From contig CAILHX010000037.1 of assembly GCA_903834185.1 (NCBI GenBank), positions 1 to 64,000 on the forward strand: a DNA stretch of 64,000 nucleotides, given 5' to 3'. Position 1 is the stretch's first letter; every line of letters begins with the position of its first letter. The position numbers and the translations under genes were made by a program. The DNA is from an uncultured Methylophilaceae bacterium. Lineage in GTDB: Bacteria; Pseudomonadota; Gammaproteobacteria; Burkholderiales; Methylophilaceae. Positions 9,497 through 20,908 of the stretch are shown here, piece by piece. The notes under the pieces are model-generated. The model was given only the letters and a program-made list of their open reading frames with translations, was not told the DNA's origin and searched no databases.

Positions 9497-10105
9497 ATGA
9501 AACTTTTTGTCACGCCGAATAGCCCATACGCGCGTAAAGTACGTGTCGTATTGATTGAAAAACGTATTGAATGTGAGCTGGTGGAAGTCGACCTGAGTTC
9601 ACCGGACTCTCCTTTGACTTTGCATAATCCACTTGGCAAAGTCCCTACTTTATTGCTGGATGATGGCTCGGCCTTGTACGATTCTCCTGTGATCACCGAG
9701 TATCTGGATAAGAAAACGCCTGTGATGCACCTGATCCCGGCTGCCAGGCGCATAGAAGTACGTCGCTGGGAAGCTCTGGCCGATGGTCTTTGCGATGCTG
9801 CGGTGGCGCTGGTGATGGAAGGGCGGCGCGAAGAAGGTAAACGTGATGAACAGCTTGTACTACGCCAAAGGGCGAAGGTAGGCCGTGGTTTGCGTGTATT
9901 GAGCGAGGATCTGGGTGGCAATGGCTGGTGCGTGGGTAATAGCTTTAGTCTGGCGGATATTGCCGTATGTTGCGCCCTGGCGTATCTGGGCGCGCGCATG
10001 CCGGATGTTGATTGGCGCGAGATGTACCCCAACCTGGCAGGGTTGCATGCAAGAATGCTGGAACGTCCTTCTTTTCTAAGTACTACCCCGCCCGGTTACT
10101 CCTGA
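9497..10105 (+). CDS. Glutathione S-transferase family protein
   Basis: 202 residues. The N-terminal thioredoxin-like domain is MKLFVTPNSPYARKVRVVLI, with NPLGKVPTLLLDDGSALYDS carrying the cis-proline and the SNAIL/TRAIL-like glutathione-binding Asp-Ser. An alpha-helical C-terminal domain follows, with the capping motif region SLADIAVCCALAYL. It most resembles the bacterial YibF-type group (family knowledge). The substrate cannot be read from sequence: detoxification or a stringent-starvation (SspA-like) role are both possible. The start at 9497 has only a weak ribosome binding site. Confidence 0.85.
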   Translation: MKLFVTPNSPYARKVRVVLIEKRIECELVEVDLSSPDSPLTLHNPLGKVPTLLLDDGSALYDSPVITEYLDKKTPVMHLIPAARRIEVRRWEALADGLCDAAVALVMEGRREEGKRDEQLVLRQRAKVGRGLRVLSEDLGGNGWCVGNSFSLADIAVCCALAYLGARMPDVDWREMYPNLAGLHARMLERPSFLSTTPPGYS

Positions 10106-10124
10106 GCCTGCTGACTTGAATCGA

Positions 10125-10964
10125 ATGGCTACGGCCACGCTCACCATACACGACCATAGCCGCGACAGCGCCGGATTTACCTACGTCTACCCTGTGGTAT
10201 CGCGGCGTGCTGGTGGCGTCTCTATCGGTATCAATCTTAATCCCAACAACGCTTGCAACTGGGCATGCATCTATTGCCAGGTGCCAAATCTGGTGCGCGG
10301 CGCTGCCCCTGCCATTGATCTCACCCAGCTGGAAAACGAACTGCGCAGCTTTTTGAACCAGAGCATACGGGGCGATTGGTTGGAGCAGCATGCCCACGGC
10401 CTGCCGGTGCAGGACATCGCTTTTTCCGGGAATGGTGAACCTACCAGCGCCAGGGAATTTCCGTCGGCCATTGCCATAGTCGCAGGACTGAAGCAGCAGT
10501 TCGATCTGAAAAGCAACCTGAAAGTACGGCTGATCACGAATGGCAGCCTGATGCAGCAACAACAGGTGCAGCAGGCGATCAGCGCGATGGCCGCCATCAA
10601 TGGCGAGGTGTGGTTCAAGGTGGATAGAGCGACCAGCGCAGGCATGGCGCAGATCAACCAGGTCAACGATAACATCGAAGCAGTGAAACGCCGCCTGTTG
10701 CAATGTGCCGCGCTGTGCCCTACCTGGGTGCAAACCTGTTGGTTCGCTTTGGATGGATTGCCGCCATCTGAAGCAGAGCTCTCCGCGTACCTGCAATTTC
10801 TTGAGCAGATCAAAGATCACATCGCCGGTGTCCATTTTTATGGCATCGCCCGGCCTTCCATGCAGCCTGATGCAGTGCGCTTGTCGGCGCTATCCATGGC
10901 AGAGATGGAGCAGTACGCTGAAGCCATACGCAAGCTCGGCATCGTAGTCAACGTAAGTCCATGA
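10125..10964 (+). CDS. Radical SAM protein
   Basis: 279 residues from the ATG at 10125; a TTG three codons earlier is also open but less likely. The iron-sulfur motif CNWACIYC is C-x3-C-x2-C, with ININPNNACN-type residues before it. A GE-like motif FSGNGEPTSAREF follows, and SAM-binding strands include VRLITNGSLM. This matches the small COG0731-type radical SAM proteins related to TYW1 (family knowledge). No extra cluster-binding domain is visible. The reaction is unknown. It follows the GST gene by 19 bp and may be co-transcribed. Confidence 0.85.
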   Translation: MATATLTIHDHSRDSAGFTYVYPVVSRRAGGVSIGINLNPNNACNWACIYCQVPNLVRGAAPAIDLTQLENELRSFLNQSIRGDWLEQHAHGLPVQDIAFSGNGEPTSAREFPSAIAIVAGLKQQFDLKSNLKVRLITNGSLMQQQQVQQAISAMAAINGEVWFKVDRATSAGMAQINQVNDNIEAVKRRLLQCAALCPTWVQTCWFALDGLPPSEAELSAYLQFLEQIKDHIAGVHFYGIARPSMQPDAVRLSALSMAEMEQYAEAIRKLGIVVNVSP

Positions 10965-10989
10965 ATACCATCTCCCGGGAGTCGGTTTA

Positions 10990-11412
10990 ATGCTAAAAAA
11001 GATAATACCGTTATCAATACTGACTCTGGCGTTATTGTTGCCGCAGATGGTTCAAGCCGCCGATGTTTTTGAAACCGGCGCGGATCTGTACAAGCTATGC
11101 CAGCAGGCAGCAGACCCCGCCAAGCGCGACGCTTTTTCTTTCGGCCTGTGCATGGGTTATATCGACGGCTATATCTCAGGCTATCTTTTCAAAAAAGAGA
11201 TCAAGGATAGCCCGCCCATGTGTGACGACATCGAAAAACGTTCGCGCCGCCAGATACTGAATGCCGTGGTGGATTATCTGGCAAAATACCCGGACAGTCA
11301 GAACGAACTCAAAAGTGTCGCCATGTATAGGGCGATGCTGGATAAAATGACATGCCCGGCACTGAATAAAGACTCAGGTAAAGGCGCAGCTAAAGAAAAA
11401 GGTGAAAAGTAG
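10990..11412 (+). CDS. Secreted Rap1a/Tai-like protein
   Basis: 140 residues with a signal peptide (cleavage expected after MVQAA, about residue 24). The mature part follows the Rap1a/Tai pattern: FETGADLYKLC, then a cysteine in FGLCMGYIDGYISGY, another in PPMCDD, a YLAKYPDSQ block and a final cysteine near TCPAL. Rap1a and Tai are immunity proteins against type VI secretion amidases (family knowledge). No effector gene lies nearby, and many homologues are orphan periplasmic proteins of unknown role. The C-terminal tail is lysine-rich. It follows the radical SAM gene by 25 bp. Confidence 0.7.
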   Translation: MLKKIIPLSILTLALLLPQMVQAADVFETGADLYKLCQQAADPAKRDAFSFGLCMGYIDGYISGYLFKKEIKDSPPMCDDIEKRSRRQILNAVVDYLAKYPDSQNELKSVAMYRAMLDKMTCPALNKDSGKGAAKEKGEK

Positions 11413-11423
11413 AAAACGCTCTT

Positions 11424-12251
11424 TTACGTTTTAGCCCGCATGGGGTGGGATGTGAAGTCTGTGATCTCTTCGAATCCCTGAATGTTTATCTTGGATTCCT
11501 TGTGAATGCAGATCATATTGACTGAAACCACCGCCGGGTAAAGGTTTTCTGTTTCGCCGTAGTAATTATCCGGATTGAATAAAAACGGCAGATCCCAGAA
11601 CATCCGGTATCCAAGGCTGCTGATCAACTGCATAAGGGCCTCGGATTTATCCACCCTGTCGTTCTCCACGTAAAGGAATGGCTTGAATTTTTGCAGAAGC
11701 TGCAGGCCGCCGGCAATGACTTCGGTCTCCATGCCTTCCACATCAATCTTGATCAGTTTGACACGCGGCAGGGCAATGAATTTATCCAGGGTCAGACATT
11801 CCACCTGACAGCCCTGCTGGGCATTGATCAAAGAGATGCCGCCCAGGTTGGTCTGCAGATTGGGGTCTGGTTCCGGGACGGTTATTGCACCTTCCGTGGC
11901 ACCTACTGCAGCCCAATAACAGTCGACGTTTTGCAGGCTGTTCAACGCGACATTGGCGCAAAGTGTCTGGAACACCAGGCGTTGGGGTTCAATAGCCAAT
12001 ATCCGACCCTGCACGCCGACATGTCTGGCCAAGGGGACGGTATGCGCCCCGATATTGGCGCCGATCTCGATCACAATATCGCCAGGCGCACTCAGTTGCG
12101 TCAATATCTGGATTTCCAGAGCACTGTATTCACCGTATTTTTCTATGGCATTGCCGATATAGACATCATTTTGGTTGTACAGGTAATAACCGTCCCTTGC
12201 TTCTGCAAGCTGGTTAAAGCCGTTGGTTGTTAACAGGCGCGAACGTGACAT
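11424..12251 (-). CDS. FkbM-family methyltransferase
   Basis: 275 residues. A SAM-binding Rossmann core is visible: GDIVIEIGANIGAHTVPLAR, ILAIEPQRLVFQTLCANVAL, then LTLDKFI and the FkbM signature VKLIKIDVEGMETEVIAGG. The family methylates hydroxyl groups on sugars, lipids or polyketides (family knowledge); the substrate here is not evident. It is convergent with the Rap1a-like gene and divergent from pyrG. No glycan gene cluster surrounds it. Confidence 0.85.
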   Translation of the reverse strand: MSRSRLLTTNGFNQLAEARDGYYLYNQNDVYIGNAIEKYGEYSALEIQILTQLSAPGDIVIEIGANIGAHTVPLARHVGVQGRILAIEPQRLVFQTLCANVALNSLQNVDCYWAAVGATEGAITVPEPDPNLQTNLGGISLINAQQGCQVECLTLDKFIALPRVKLIKIDVEGMETEVIAGGLQLLQKFKPFLYVENDRVDKSEALMQLISSLGYRMFWDLPFLFNPDNYYGETENLYPAVVSVNMICIHKESKINIQGFEEITDFTSHPMRAKT

Positions 12252-12347
12252 AAATTATCCAGAAATTAAATACATATAAATCTTGCGATTTTGCGTTGCA
12301 TGCTACACCTGTGCAGTTTCATTGTCGCCCCCCTCCCTTTCAGGTAA

Positions 12348-14033
<1,686 letters not shown>

Positions 14034-14042
14034 AAGGTTCGT

Positions 14043-14880
14043 ATGAAACTGTGTGATTTTGAAGTTGGTCTGCAGCACCCTATTTTCCTGATCGCGGGTA
14101 CTTGCGTGATAGAGTCCGAGCAAATGGCGATGGATACCGCGGGCACGCTCAAGGAGATGTGCGCGCTACTGGGCATCAACTTCATCTACAAGTCCTCCTA
14201 CGACAAGGCCAACCGAAGCTCGACCAAGACTTTTCGTGGTCTGGGTATGGCAGAGGGCTTGCGCATACTGTCCGAGGTGAAAAAACAGATCGGCTTGCCG
14301 GTATTGACGGATGTGCATGCGATCGAAGAGATTAATGAAGTGGCTGCCGCAGTGGATGTGCTGCAAACGCCAGCTTTTCTGTGCCGCCAGACTGACTTCA
14401 TTCAGGCATGCGCAGCTTCAGGCAAGCCGGTGAATATCAAAAAGGGTCAGTTTCTGGCGCCCGGTGATATGAACAACGTGGTGGATAAGGCCAAAGCTGC
14501 CAATGGCGGCAAAGACAATATCATGGTGTGCGAGCGTGGCGTTTCTTTTGGCTACAACACTCTGGTATCGGATATGCGCGGCCTGGCGATTATGCGCAGT
14601 ACCGGTTGCCCGGTGGTGTTTGACGCAACGCACTCAGTACAGCAACCGGGAGGGCAAGGGGACAAGAGCGGTGGTCAGCGCGAACACGTGCCGGTACTGG
14701 CACGAGCAGCAGTAGCCAGCGGCGTGGCCGGGCTTTTCATGGAAACGCATCCGGACCCCGCCAAAGCATTGTCCGATGGCCCGAACGCATGGCCTTTAGG
14801 TAAAATGAAAGCATTGTTGGAAACACTGTTGGAAATTGACCGTGTAGTGAAGAAGCACGGATTTATTGAAACTGAACTGG

Positions 14881-14885
<5 letters not shown>
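14043..14885 (+). CDS. kdsA: 3-deoxy-8-phosphooctulonate (KDO-8-P) synthase
   Basis: 280 residues, standard length. Motifs: [84 protein letters not shown] and [11 protein letters not shown]. It condenses phosphoenolpyruvate with arabinose-5-phosphate for lipopolysaccharide inner core synthesis. It sits between pyrG and eno; enolase makes its PEP substrate. An inverted repeat starts at its stop codon. Confidence 0.97.
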
Positions 14886-16269
<1,384 letters not shown>

Positions 16270-16287
16270 TTATATGGAAGCCTTTAG

Positions 16288-16692
16288 ATGCGCTGGCTGA
16301 CGTTAGCGCTGTTGGTGCTTATAGCATCGTTGCAATACCCGTTATGGATAGGTAAAGGCAGCTGGCTGAGGGTATGGGATCTGAGCCGTCAGATCGATAA
16401 CCAGGTCGAAGTCAATAATGGCCTGAAGGCGCGTAACGACGGCATGGATGCCGAAGTGCGCGACCTGAAGCAGGGTTTTGCCGCGATTGAAGAACGCGCC
16501 AGATCTGAACTGGGCATGGTGAAGCAGGATGAAGTGTTCTATCAGGTGATGGATGGTGGTACGTCTGCGCAGAATGCTGCGCCTGTATTAGTCCCGAAAG
16601 TGCCAGTAGCGCCAACCGCAAAACTGCCAGCAGCTGCAACAAAAACGCTCGCAGTTACCCCCGTCGGAGCAATGGGGAATCACAAGCCGTAA
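16288..16692 (+). CDS. ftsB: Cell division protein FtsB
   Basis: 134 residues. One N-terminal membrane helix (MRWLTLALLVLIASLQYPLW) is followed by a coiled coil (about residues 28-72, with LSRQIDNQVEVNNGLKARN) and the short conserved ARSELGMVKQDEVFYQV. This is the septum formation initiator family. FtsB joins FtsL and FtsQ at the divisome (family knowledge). It is longer than the ~100-residue norm because of an alanine/proline-rich tail after residue ~90. The tail's last codons overlap the convergent ygfZ gene by 13 bp. Position directly after eno is the classical one. Confidence 0.92.
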   Translation: MRWLTLALLVLIASLQYPLWIGKGSWLRVWDLSRQIDNQVEVNNGLKARNDGMDAEVRDLKQGFAAIEERARSELGMVKQDEVFYQVMDGGTSAQNAAPVLVPKVPVAPTAKLPAAATKTLAVTPVGAMGNHKP

Positions 16693-17711
16693 GGCAATTC
16701 GCGTAGTTCCAGCACTGCGCCATCCTGCGCTTTCCAATGTATCGGGCCTGCTGCCACACTCTCCAGCCGCAATTCCGCCAGTACATCGAAACCGTCTTCC
16801 GGCGCAGCCGCGGCGCGCACGATCTTGCCCACGGCATCTGCAGTATCCGCGTATAGATCATCCCCCGCTTGTGGCTTCAGCTCTGTCTTGAGATGCGCCA
16901 GATGGGTACGGCGCTTCACTTTGCCCAGATAATGGGTGCGCGCGACGATCTCCTGCCCGGTATAGCAGCCTTTTTTGAAATTGATACCGCCAAGCACATC
17001 CAGATTCAGCATCTGCGGCACGAATTCTTCCTGCGTGGCAGGCGTGACGTCAGGGATACCGGCCTGAATCTCGAGCCATTCCCAGCATGCTTCGCCGACA
17101 GGTTTGCAAGTCTTGCTCAGTTGCTCCCAAATTCCGGGCATGTGTTTGATATCGCTATATATCTGGTAGCGTGGAATCGCACCCGGTAACCGTATCAATG
17201 TGCCATTGTCCAGAGTCGCCAGCTCGTGTACCTGGCTTGGAACCCGTTCAAAAACAGTCGCCAGCGCAGCGGGTGTATCCTTGCCCGCTACGCCGAAACG
17301 GATGATGCTATCGGATACATCCGTTATCGTCACCTTAGCGCGCAGCACGTACATCTTCAGGCGCTTCATGATGCTCTCGGTCAATGCGCCGTTGAGTTGC
17401 AGGTGCAGGTGGTCGAAATGCGCGAAGACCATGAGCAACGCCAGCATGCGGCCTTTTGCGGTGCAATAACCGGCGTACTGACTATTGTTGCCGTTAAGCA
17501 GGCGTGCATCGTTGGTGAGCTGGCCCTGCAGAAAATTCAACGCGTCATCGCCGCCAACCTCCAACAGACCCAGATGCGACAGATCGGCAATGACATTGCC
17601 GCCGGCAGTGACTTGCAGTTCTGCTGCAGCATCGCCAAAATGTGAGATGTGGCCGTCGAGCATCACAGCCCCTTTGGCCGCCAATTGGGTATTCCAGAGA
17701 GTCGTTGTCAT
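16680..17711 (-). CDS. ygfZ: Folate-binding Fe/S cluster repair protein YgfZ
   Basis: 343 residues, related to the glycine-cleavage T protein. The family signature KGCYTGQEIVARTHYLGKVK, with its conserved cysteine, is complete. Also visible are FLQGQLTNDARLL and GRMLALLMVF. YgfZ uses tetrahydrofolate and assists iron-sulfur enzymes such as MiaB (family knowledge). The gene is convergent with ftsB (13-bp overlap) and divergent from the ygfX-like gene, 14 bp away. Confidence 0.94.
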   Translation of the reverse strand: MTTTLWNTQLAAKGAVMLDGHISHFGDAAAELQVTAGGNVIADLSHLGLLEVGGDDALNFLQGQLTNDARLLNGNNSQYAGYCTAKGRMLALLMVFAHFDHLHLQLNGALTESIMKRLKMYVLRAKVTITDVSDSIIRFGVAGKDTPAALATVFERVPSQVHELATLDNGTLIRLPGAIPRYQIYSDIKHMPGIWEQLSKTCKPVGEACWEWLEIQAGIPDVTPATQEEFVPQMLNLDVLGGINFKKGCYTGQEIVARTHYLGKVKRRTHLAHLKTELKPQAGDDLYADTADAVGKIVRAAAAPEDGFDVLAELRLESVAAGPIHWKAQDGAVLELRELPYGL

Positions 17712-17725
17712 ATGCGGATTATATC

Positions 17726-18139
17726 GTGATTAAACCGATTCATATTCCCTTGCGATCATCGCGTCGCCTAGTCGTCATCTTTACGATGGCACACTTGCTT
17801 GCGTTGATCGTGTTATGGATGTTGCCGATAAATTTGACTATAAAATCGGGGTTAAGTGCTGTCGTCATGCTGGGCATCGCATTTCCCTTGCGACATGCGA
17901 TACACCTTCAGATCATCGCGATACGGGTTAATGTAAGCGGCGAGCTCTCCGTCCAGCAACGCGACGGGGATTGGCAGGATGCGGCATTGCTGGGCACCAG
18001 CTTTGTAGCGCCATGGCTGACAATATTGAACTTCCGTTTCAGCACCAGGCGTTGGCCGCAACATGTGGTACTCACCCCAGATGCCTTATCCCAAGATGAC
18101 TTCAGGCGCTTACGTGTCTGGTTGAAGTGGGGGCGTTAG
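17726..18139 (+). CDS. YgfX/CptA-like small membrane protein
   Basis: 137 residues from GTG 17726. The frame is open further upstream but would run into the divergent ygfZ, so I prefer this start. Two membrane helices are expected near residues 20-55 (MAHLLALIVLWML and LSAVVMLGIAF). A soluble C-terminus follows that ends HVVLTPDALSQDDFRRLRVW, typical of the YgfX family. E. coli YgfX (CptA) was described as a toxin acting on cytoskeletal proteins (family knowledge); a true toxin role in this genome is unproven. Its stop codon overlaps the EF-hand gene by 4 bp. Neighbourhood with ygfZ supports the call. Confidence 0.7.
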   Translation: MIKPIHIPLRSSRRLVVIFTMAHLLALIVLWMLPINLTIKSGLSAVVMLGIAFPLRHAIHLQIIAIRVNVSGELSVQQRDGDWQDAALLGTSFVAPWLTILNFRFSTRRWPQHVVLTPDALSQDDFRRLRVWLKWGR

Positions 18140-18693
18140 GAACCTTCGCTGCTTTCTTCGGGCTGGGCGGGTTTGCTGTCTTCGGGAGGTGGAGTTTTCG
18201 GACGGTGTCTAACGTGTTTTTTCTTGGGGGCAATGCTGGTTTCCGGGTCGGTTTCCTGACGTGCCAACTGTTCAGTCTGTTCTTTCGCTTCTTTCAACTT
18301 GCGTGCTTTTTCTTCGCGTACCTTTTCTTCTGCGGCTAATAATTCATCACGGCTGATCGTGCCGTCATTGTCGGTATCGATCTCATCGAAATGACTGGCC
18401 AACCCGGGGAATCTTTGTTCTGCCTCATCACGCGAGATGACATTGTCCTCGTTCAGGTCTGCCTGGGTGAAACGATCCTGCATCTTGTGACGGCGCTCTT
18501 CCAGACGTTCGGGATAAGTCCTGGTGGCGTAATCATCAAGATCCTTATGCATGCGCTCGCGTTCATCCGGACTGACTTGTTGTTCCAGTCCCTGCGCAGC
18601 ACTGCCTGCATGCGCCCATGCAGAGAACATTGTCAGGCAAATGACGGAACAGGTAATGGAACAGGCATGATAGGCATATTTCATAACGAGCAT
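18136..18693 (-). CDS. Exported EF-hand protein
   Basis: 185 residues. The N-terminus has a hydrophobic signal sequence ending near SAWAHAG (residue ~30). Two EF-hand loops follow: DLNEDNVISRDE (residues ~79-90) and DTDNDGTISRDE (~106-117). Both have acidic residues at positions 1, 3, 5 and 12, so both should bind Ca2+. A charged helix rich in Lys/Glu/Arg (~120-145) and a basic then proline-rich tail complete the protein. The start may be 18684 (second methionine). Function is unknown; periplasmic Ca2+ binding is the direct inference. It is divergent from ompR. Confidence 0.8.
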   Translation of the reverse strand: MLVMKYAYHACSITCSVICLTMFSAWAHAGSAAQGLEQQVSPDERERMHKDLDDYATRTYPERLEERRHKMQDRFTQADLNEDNVISRDEAEQRFPGLASHFDEIDTDNDGTISRDELLAAEEKVREEKARKLKEAKEQTEQLARQETDPETSIAPKKKHVRHRPKTPPPEDSKPAQPEESSEGS

Positions 18694-18828
18694 ATTACGG
18701 CGAATCTATCGATAGGGAAATAGTCGCGGCAGCGCTGATGGCATGCGAATTGTAATAAGTTGTAAGAGGCAACCGCGGGTCATTACTTCCTAGTGTAATT
18801 GCGCTGGCAGCGGGATAATATACGCACT

Positions 18829-19545
18829 ATGAATAAACGCATACTAGTTGTAGACGATGACGTCCGGCTGCGCGATCTGCTGGTACGCTACTTGTCAGAG
18901 CAAGGCTACGCCGTGCTGGTCGCCGCTAACGGCGCAGATATGGACAAGATGTTACTGCGCGAGCGGGTAGACCTGATGGTGCTGGACCTGATGCTGCCGA
19001 ATGAAAACGGCCTGGAGATTTGCCAGCGTTTGCGTAATACGGGTGAGAATCTGCCCATCATCATGCTGACGGCCAAAGGCGATGACGTGGATAGGATCGT
19101 GGGATTGGAAACAGGTGCAGACGACTATCTGCCCAAGCCCTTCAACCCCAGAGAATTGTTGGCGCGAATCAACGCGGTGCTACGCCGCCATGCGCTGGAG
19201 ATCACGCCGGGAGCGCCTTCGCTGGAAGTGGAGAAGGTGACGTTTGCCGAATTCACTCTGGAGCTGGACACACGCCGCTTGTACAAGGGCGATGAATTAT
19301 TGCCGCTGACCAGTGCCGAGTTTTCCCTGCTGCATGTGCTGGTGAAGCATCCGCGCCAGCCGATGTCGCGCGACAAATTGATGGAACTGACGCGCGGTCG
19401 TGAATTTGAAGTGTTCGACCGCAGCGTGGACGTACAGATATCACGCTTGCGCAAAATGCTGGAGCCGGATTTGTCCAAGCCCAGATACATTCAGACAGTA
19501 TGGGGCATAGGCTATGTCTTCGTGCCTGAAGGAACGCCCAGTTGA
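18829..19545 (+). CDS. ompR: OmpR-family response regulator
   Basis: 238 residues from ATG 18829 (MNKRILVVDDDVRLRDLLVR); an in-frame TTG 30 bases upstream is unlikely. The receiver domain (1-~120) has the acidic pocket DDD, the phospho-accepting Asp in LMVLDLMLPNENG, the Thr in IIMLTAKGDD and the Lys in LPKPFNPREL. The C-terminal winged helix (Trans_reg_C) contains LTSAEFSLLHVLVKHP and ISRLRKMLEPD...IQTVWGIGYVF. Length and linker match the OmpR subgroup. It overlaps envZ by 4 bp. Osmotic or envelope gene control is the family role. Confidence 0.93.
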   Translation: MNKRILVVDDDVRLRDLLVRYLSEQGYAVLVAANGADMDKMLLRERVDLMVLDLMLPNENGLEICQRLRNTGENLPIIMLTAKGDDVDRIVGLETGADDYLPKPFNPRELLARINAVLRRHALEITPGAPSLEVEKVTFAEFTLELDTRRLYKGDELLPLTSAEFSLLHVLVKHPRQPMSRDKLMELTRGREFEVFDRSVDVQISRLRKMLEPDLSKPRYIQTVWGIGYVFVPEGTPS

Positions 19546-20864
19546 GATTTGTCCCGCGTAAGTTACAGGTCCGTATCGTACTGCTGATGCTGTTCCTGCT
19601 GGTCACCGGCCAGGTGGCGGCACTCAAACTATTCGAACATTTCGAGCTGGAACCGCGCGCCAAAGCCGGCGCGCTGCAGATCATCAGCACCGTCAACCTG
19701 ACCCGTGCGGCGCTCCTGGCAGCACATGCAGAGCGGCGTTTGCCATTACTGCAAGAACTGAATCAGAGCGAAGGCATCCGCGTTTATCCCATTGATTATT
19801 TTGAAGAGGTCGAGCCGTTACCCGACGACCCCCTGATCCAGCTGATTGCAGAAAAAGTGCGTGCCGAATTGGGGGTCAATACCGTGATGGCGGTGAATCA
19901 CCTCGGCCTGCCTGGGGTATGGGTCAGCTTTTCAATTTTCGGCGATGCTTACTGGGCGGTCATCCCCAGGGTGCAGACCAGCCATCCTTTCCCCGCGCAA
20001 TGGTTCGAATGGGGGGGGGTGGTCACCGTGCTTTCCTTATTCGGCGCGTGGTTCCTGATGACGCGTATCAACCGCCCGTTGAACCTGCTGGCGGATGCTG
20101 CGGATGCCATCGGACGCGGTGAACCTGCGGTCAAATTAGCGGAAATAGGCGCCGAGGAATTCACCCGCGTGATTCATGCATTCAACAAAATGGTGGATGC
20201 ACTGGCGCATGCCGAAGCTGACCGTAACCTGTTGCTGGGGGGGGTGTCGCACGATCTGCGCACGCCGCTCGCCAGATTGCGGCTGGCGGTGGAAATGCTG
20301 CCGGAACAGGCGGAAACCTTCAAGAAGGGCATGATTCAGGATATCGGCGACATGGATGCCATCGTTGGCCAGTTTCTTGATTTTGTGCGCGGTGCAGAAG
20401 GCGAACCAGAAGTCGTGATCAGTCTGAATGACCTGGTACGGGATGTGTCCAGCCGCTACATGCGCTCAGGCAAGCCGGTACAGCTGGAGCTGGGCGGGCT
20501 GCCTGATGTCAAGATCAGACGTCTGGCGATGCAGCGCATGCTGACCAATCTGGTGGATAACGCATTCCACTATGGCGTAGGCAGCGACGGCAAGTGCAAG
20601 GTCAGGATACGCACCTGGCGTCAGGGGTACGATTGGATACTGAGTGTGCGGGATAGCGGGCCAGGCTTGCCGGATACCGAAGCCGAGCGTTTGCTCAGGC
20701 CATTCGAGCGGCTAGATCCGGCACGGGGTAAAGATGGTGGGGCCGGGCTGGGTCTGGCGATCGCGGCCCGTATCGCCCACCTGCACGGCGGTGAATTAAG
20801 ACTGCGCAATCATGAGCAGGGTGGGTTGGAAGCCAGCATCAAGGTGCCGTTCACTGATGTTTAA
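19542..20864 (+). CDS. envZ: EnvZ-type sensor histidine kinase
   Basis: 440 residues. The start is TTG 19542, overlapping the ompR stop (TTGA), so translation is coupled. Layout: membrane helix (~10-27), periplasmic sensor part (~30-155), second helix (~160-178), HAMP (NRPLNLLADAADAIGRGEP), dimerization/phosphotransfer domain with H-box LLGGVSHDLRTPLARLRLAV, then the ATPase domain with N-box NLVDNAFHYG, G1 VRDSGPGLP and G2 GGAGLGLAIAARIA. All catalytic elements are intact. It phosphorylates the OmpR homologue encoded just upstream. Confidence 0.93.
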   Translation: MRFVPRKLQVRIVLLMLFLLVTGQVAALKLFEHFELEPRAKAGALQIISTVNLTRAALLAAHAERRLPLLQELNQSEGIRVYPIDYFEEVEPLPDDPLIQLIAEKVRAELGVNTVMAVNHLGLPGVWVSFSIFGDAYWAVIPRVQTSHPFPAQWFEWGGVVTVLSLFGAWFLMTRINRPLNLLADAADAIGRGEPAVKLAEIGAEEFTRVIHAFNKMVDALAHAEADRNLLLGGVSHDLRTPLARLRLAVEMLPEQAETFKKGMIQDIGDMDAIVGQFLDFVRGAEGEPEVVISLNDLVRDVSSRYMRSGKPVQLELGGLPDVKIRRLAMQRMLTNLVDNAFHYGVGSDGKCKVRIRTWRQGYDWILSVRDSGPGLPDTEAERLLRPFERLDPARGKDGGAGLGLAIAARIAHLHGGELRLRNHEQGGLEASIKVPFTDV

Positions 20865-20885
20865 TGCCTGAAACTCAGGTCTTAA

Positions 20886-20908
20886 GTCCAAGGGCTTAAG
20901 CCTTGGAC
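20886..20908. terminator. Hairpin between convergent envZ and mxaL
   Basis: GTCCAAGG (20886-20893) and CCTTGGAC (20901-20908) are exact reverse complements around a short loop that contains the mxaL stop codon. Flanking bases AGGT/ACCT extend the symmetry. There is no clean T-run, so termination is plausible but weakly supported. Confidence 0.35.

Noticed and set aside
17726-18139. Toxin-antitoxin pair formed by the ygfX-like gene and a neighbour
   Set aside because: No antitoxin-like gene (sdhE/ygfY) is adjacent; the EF-hand gene is on the other strand and unrelated.
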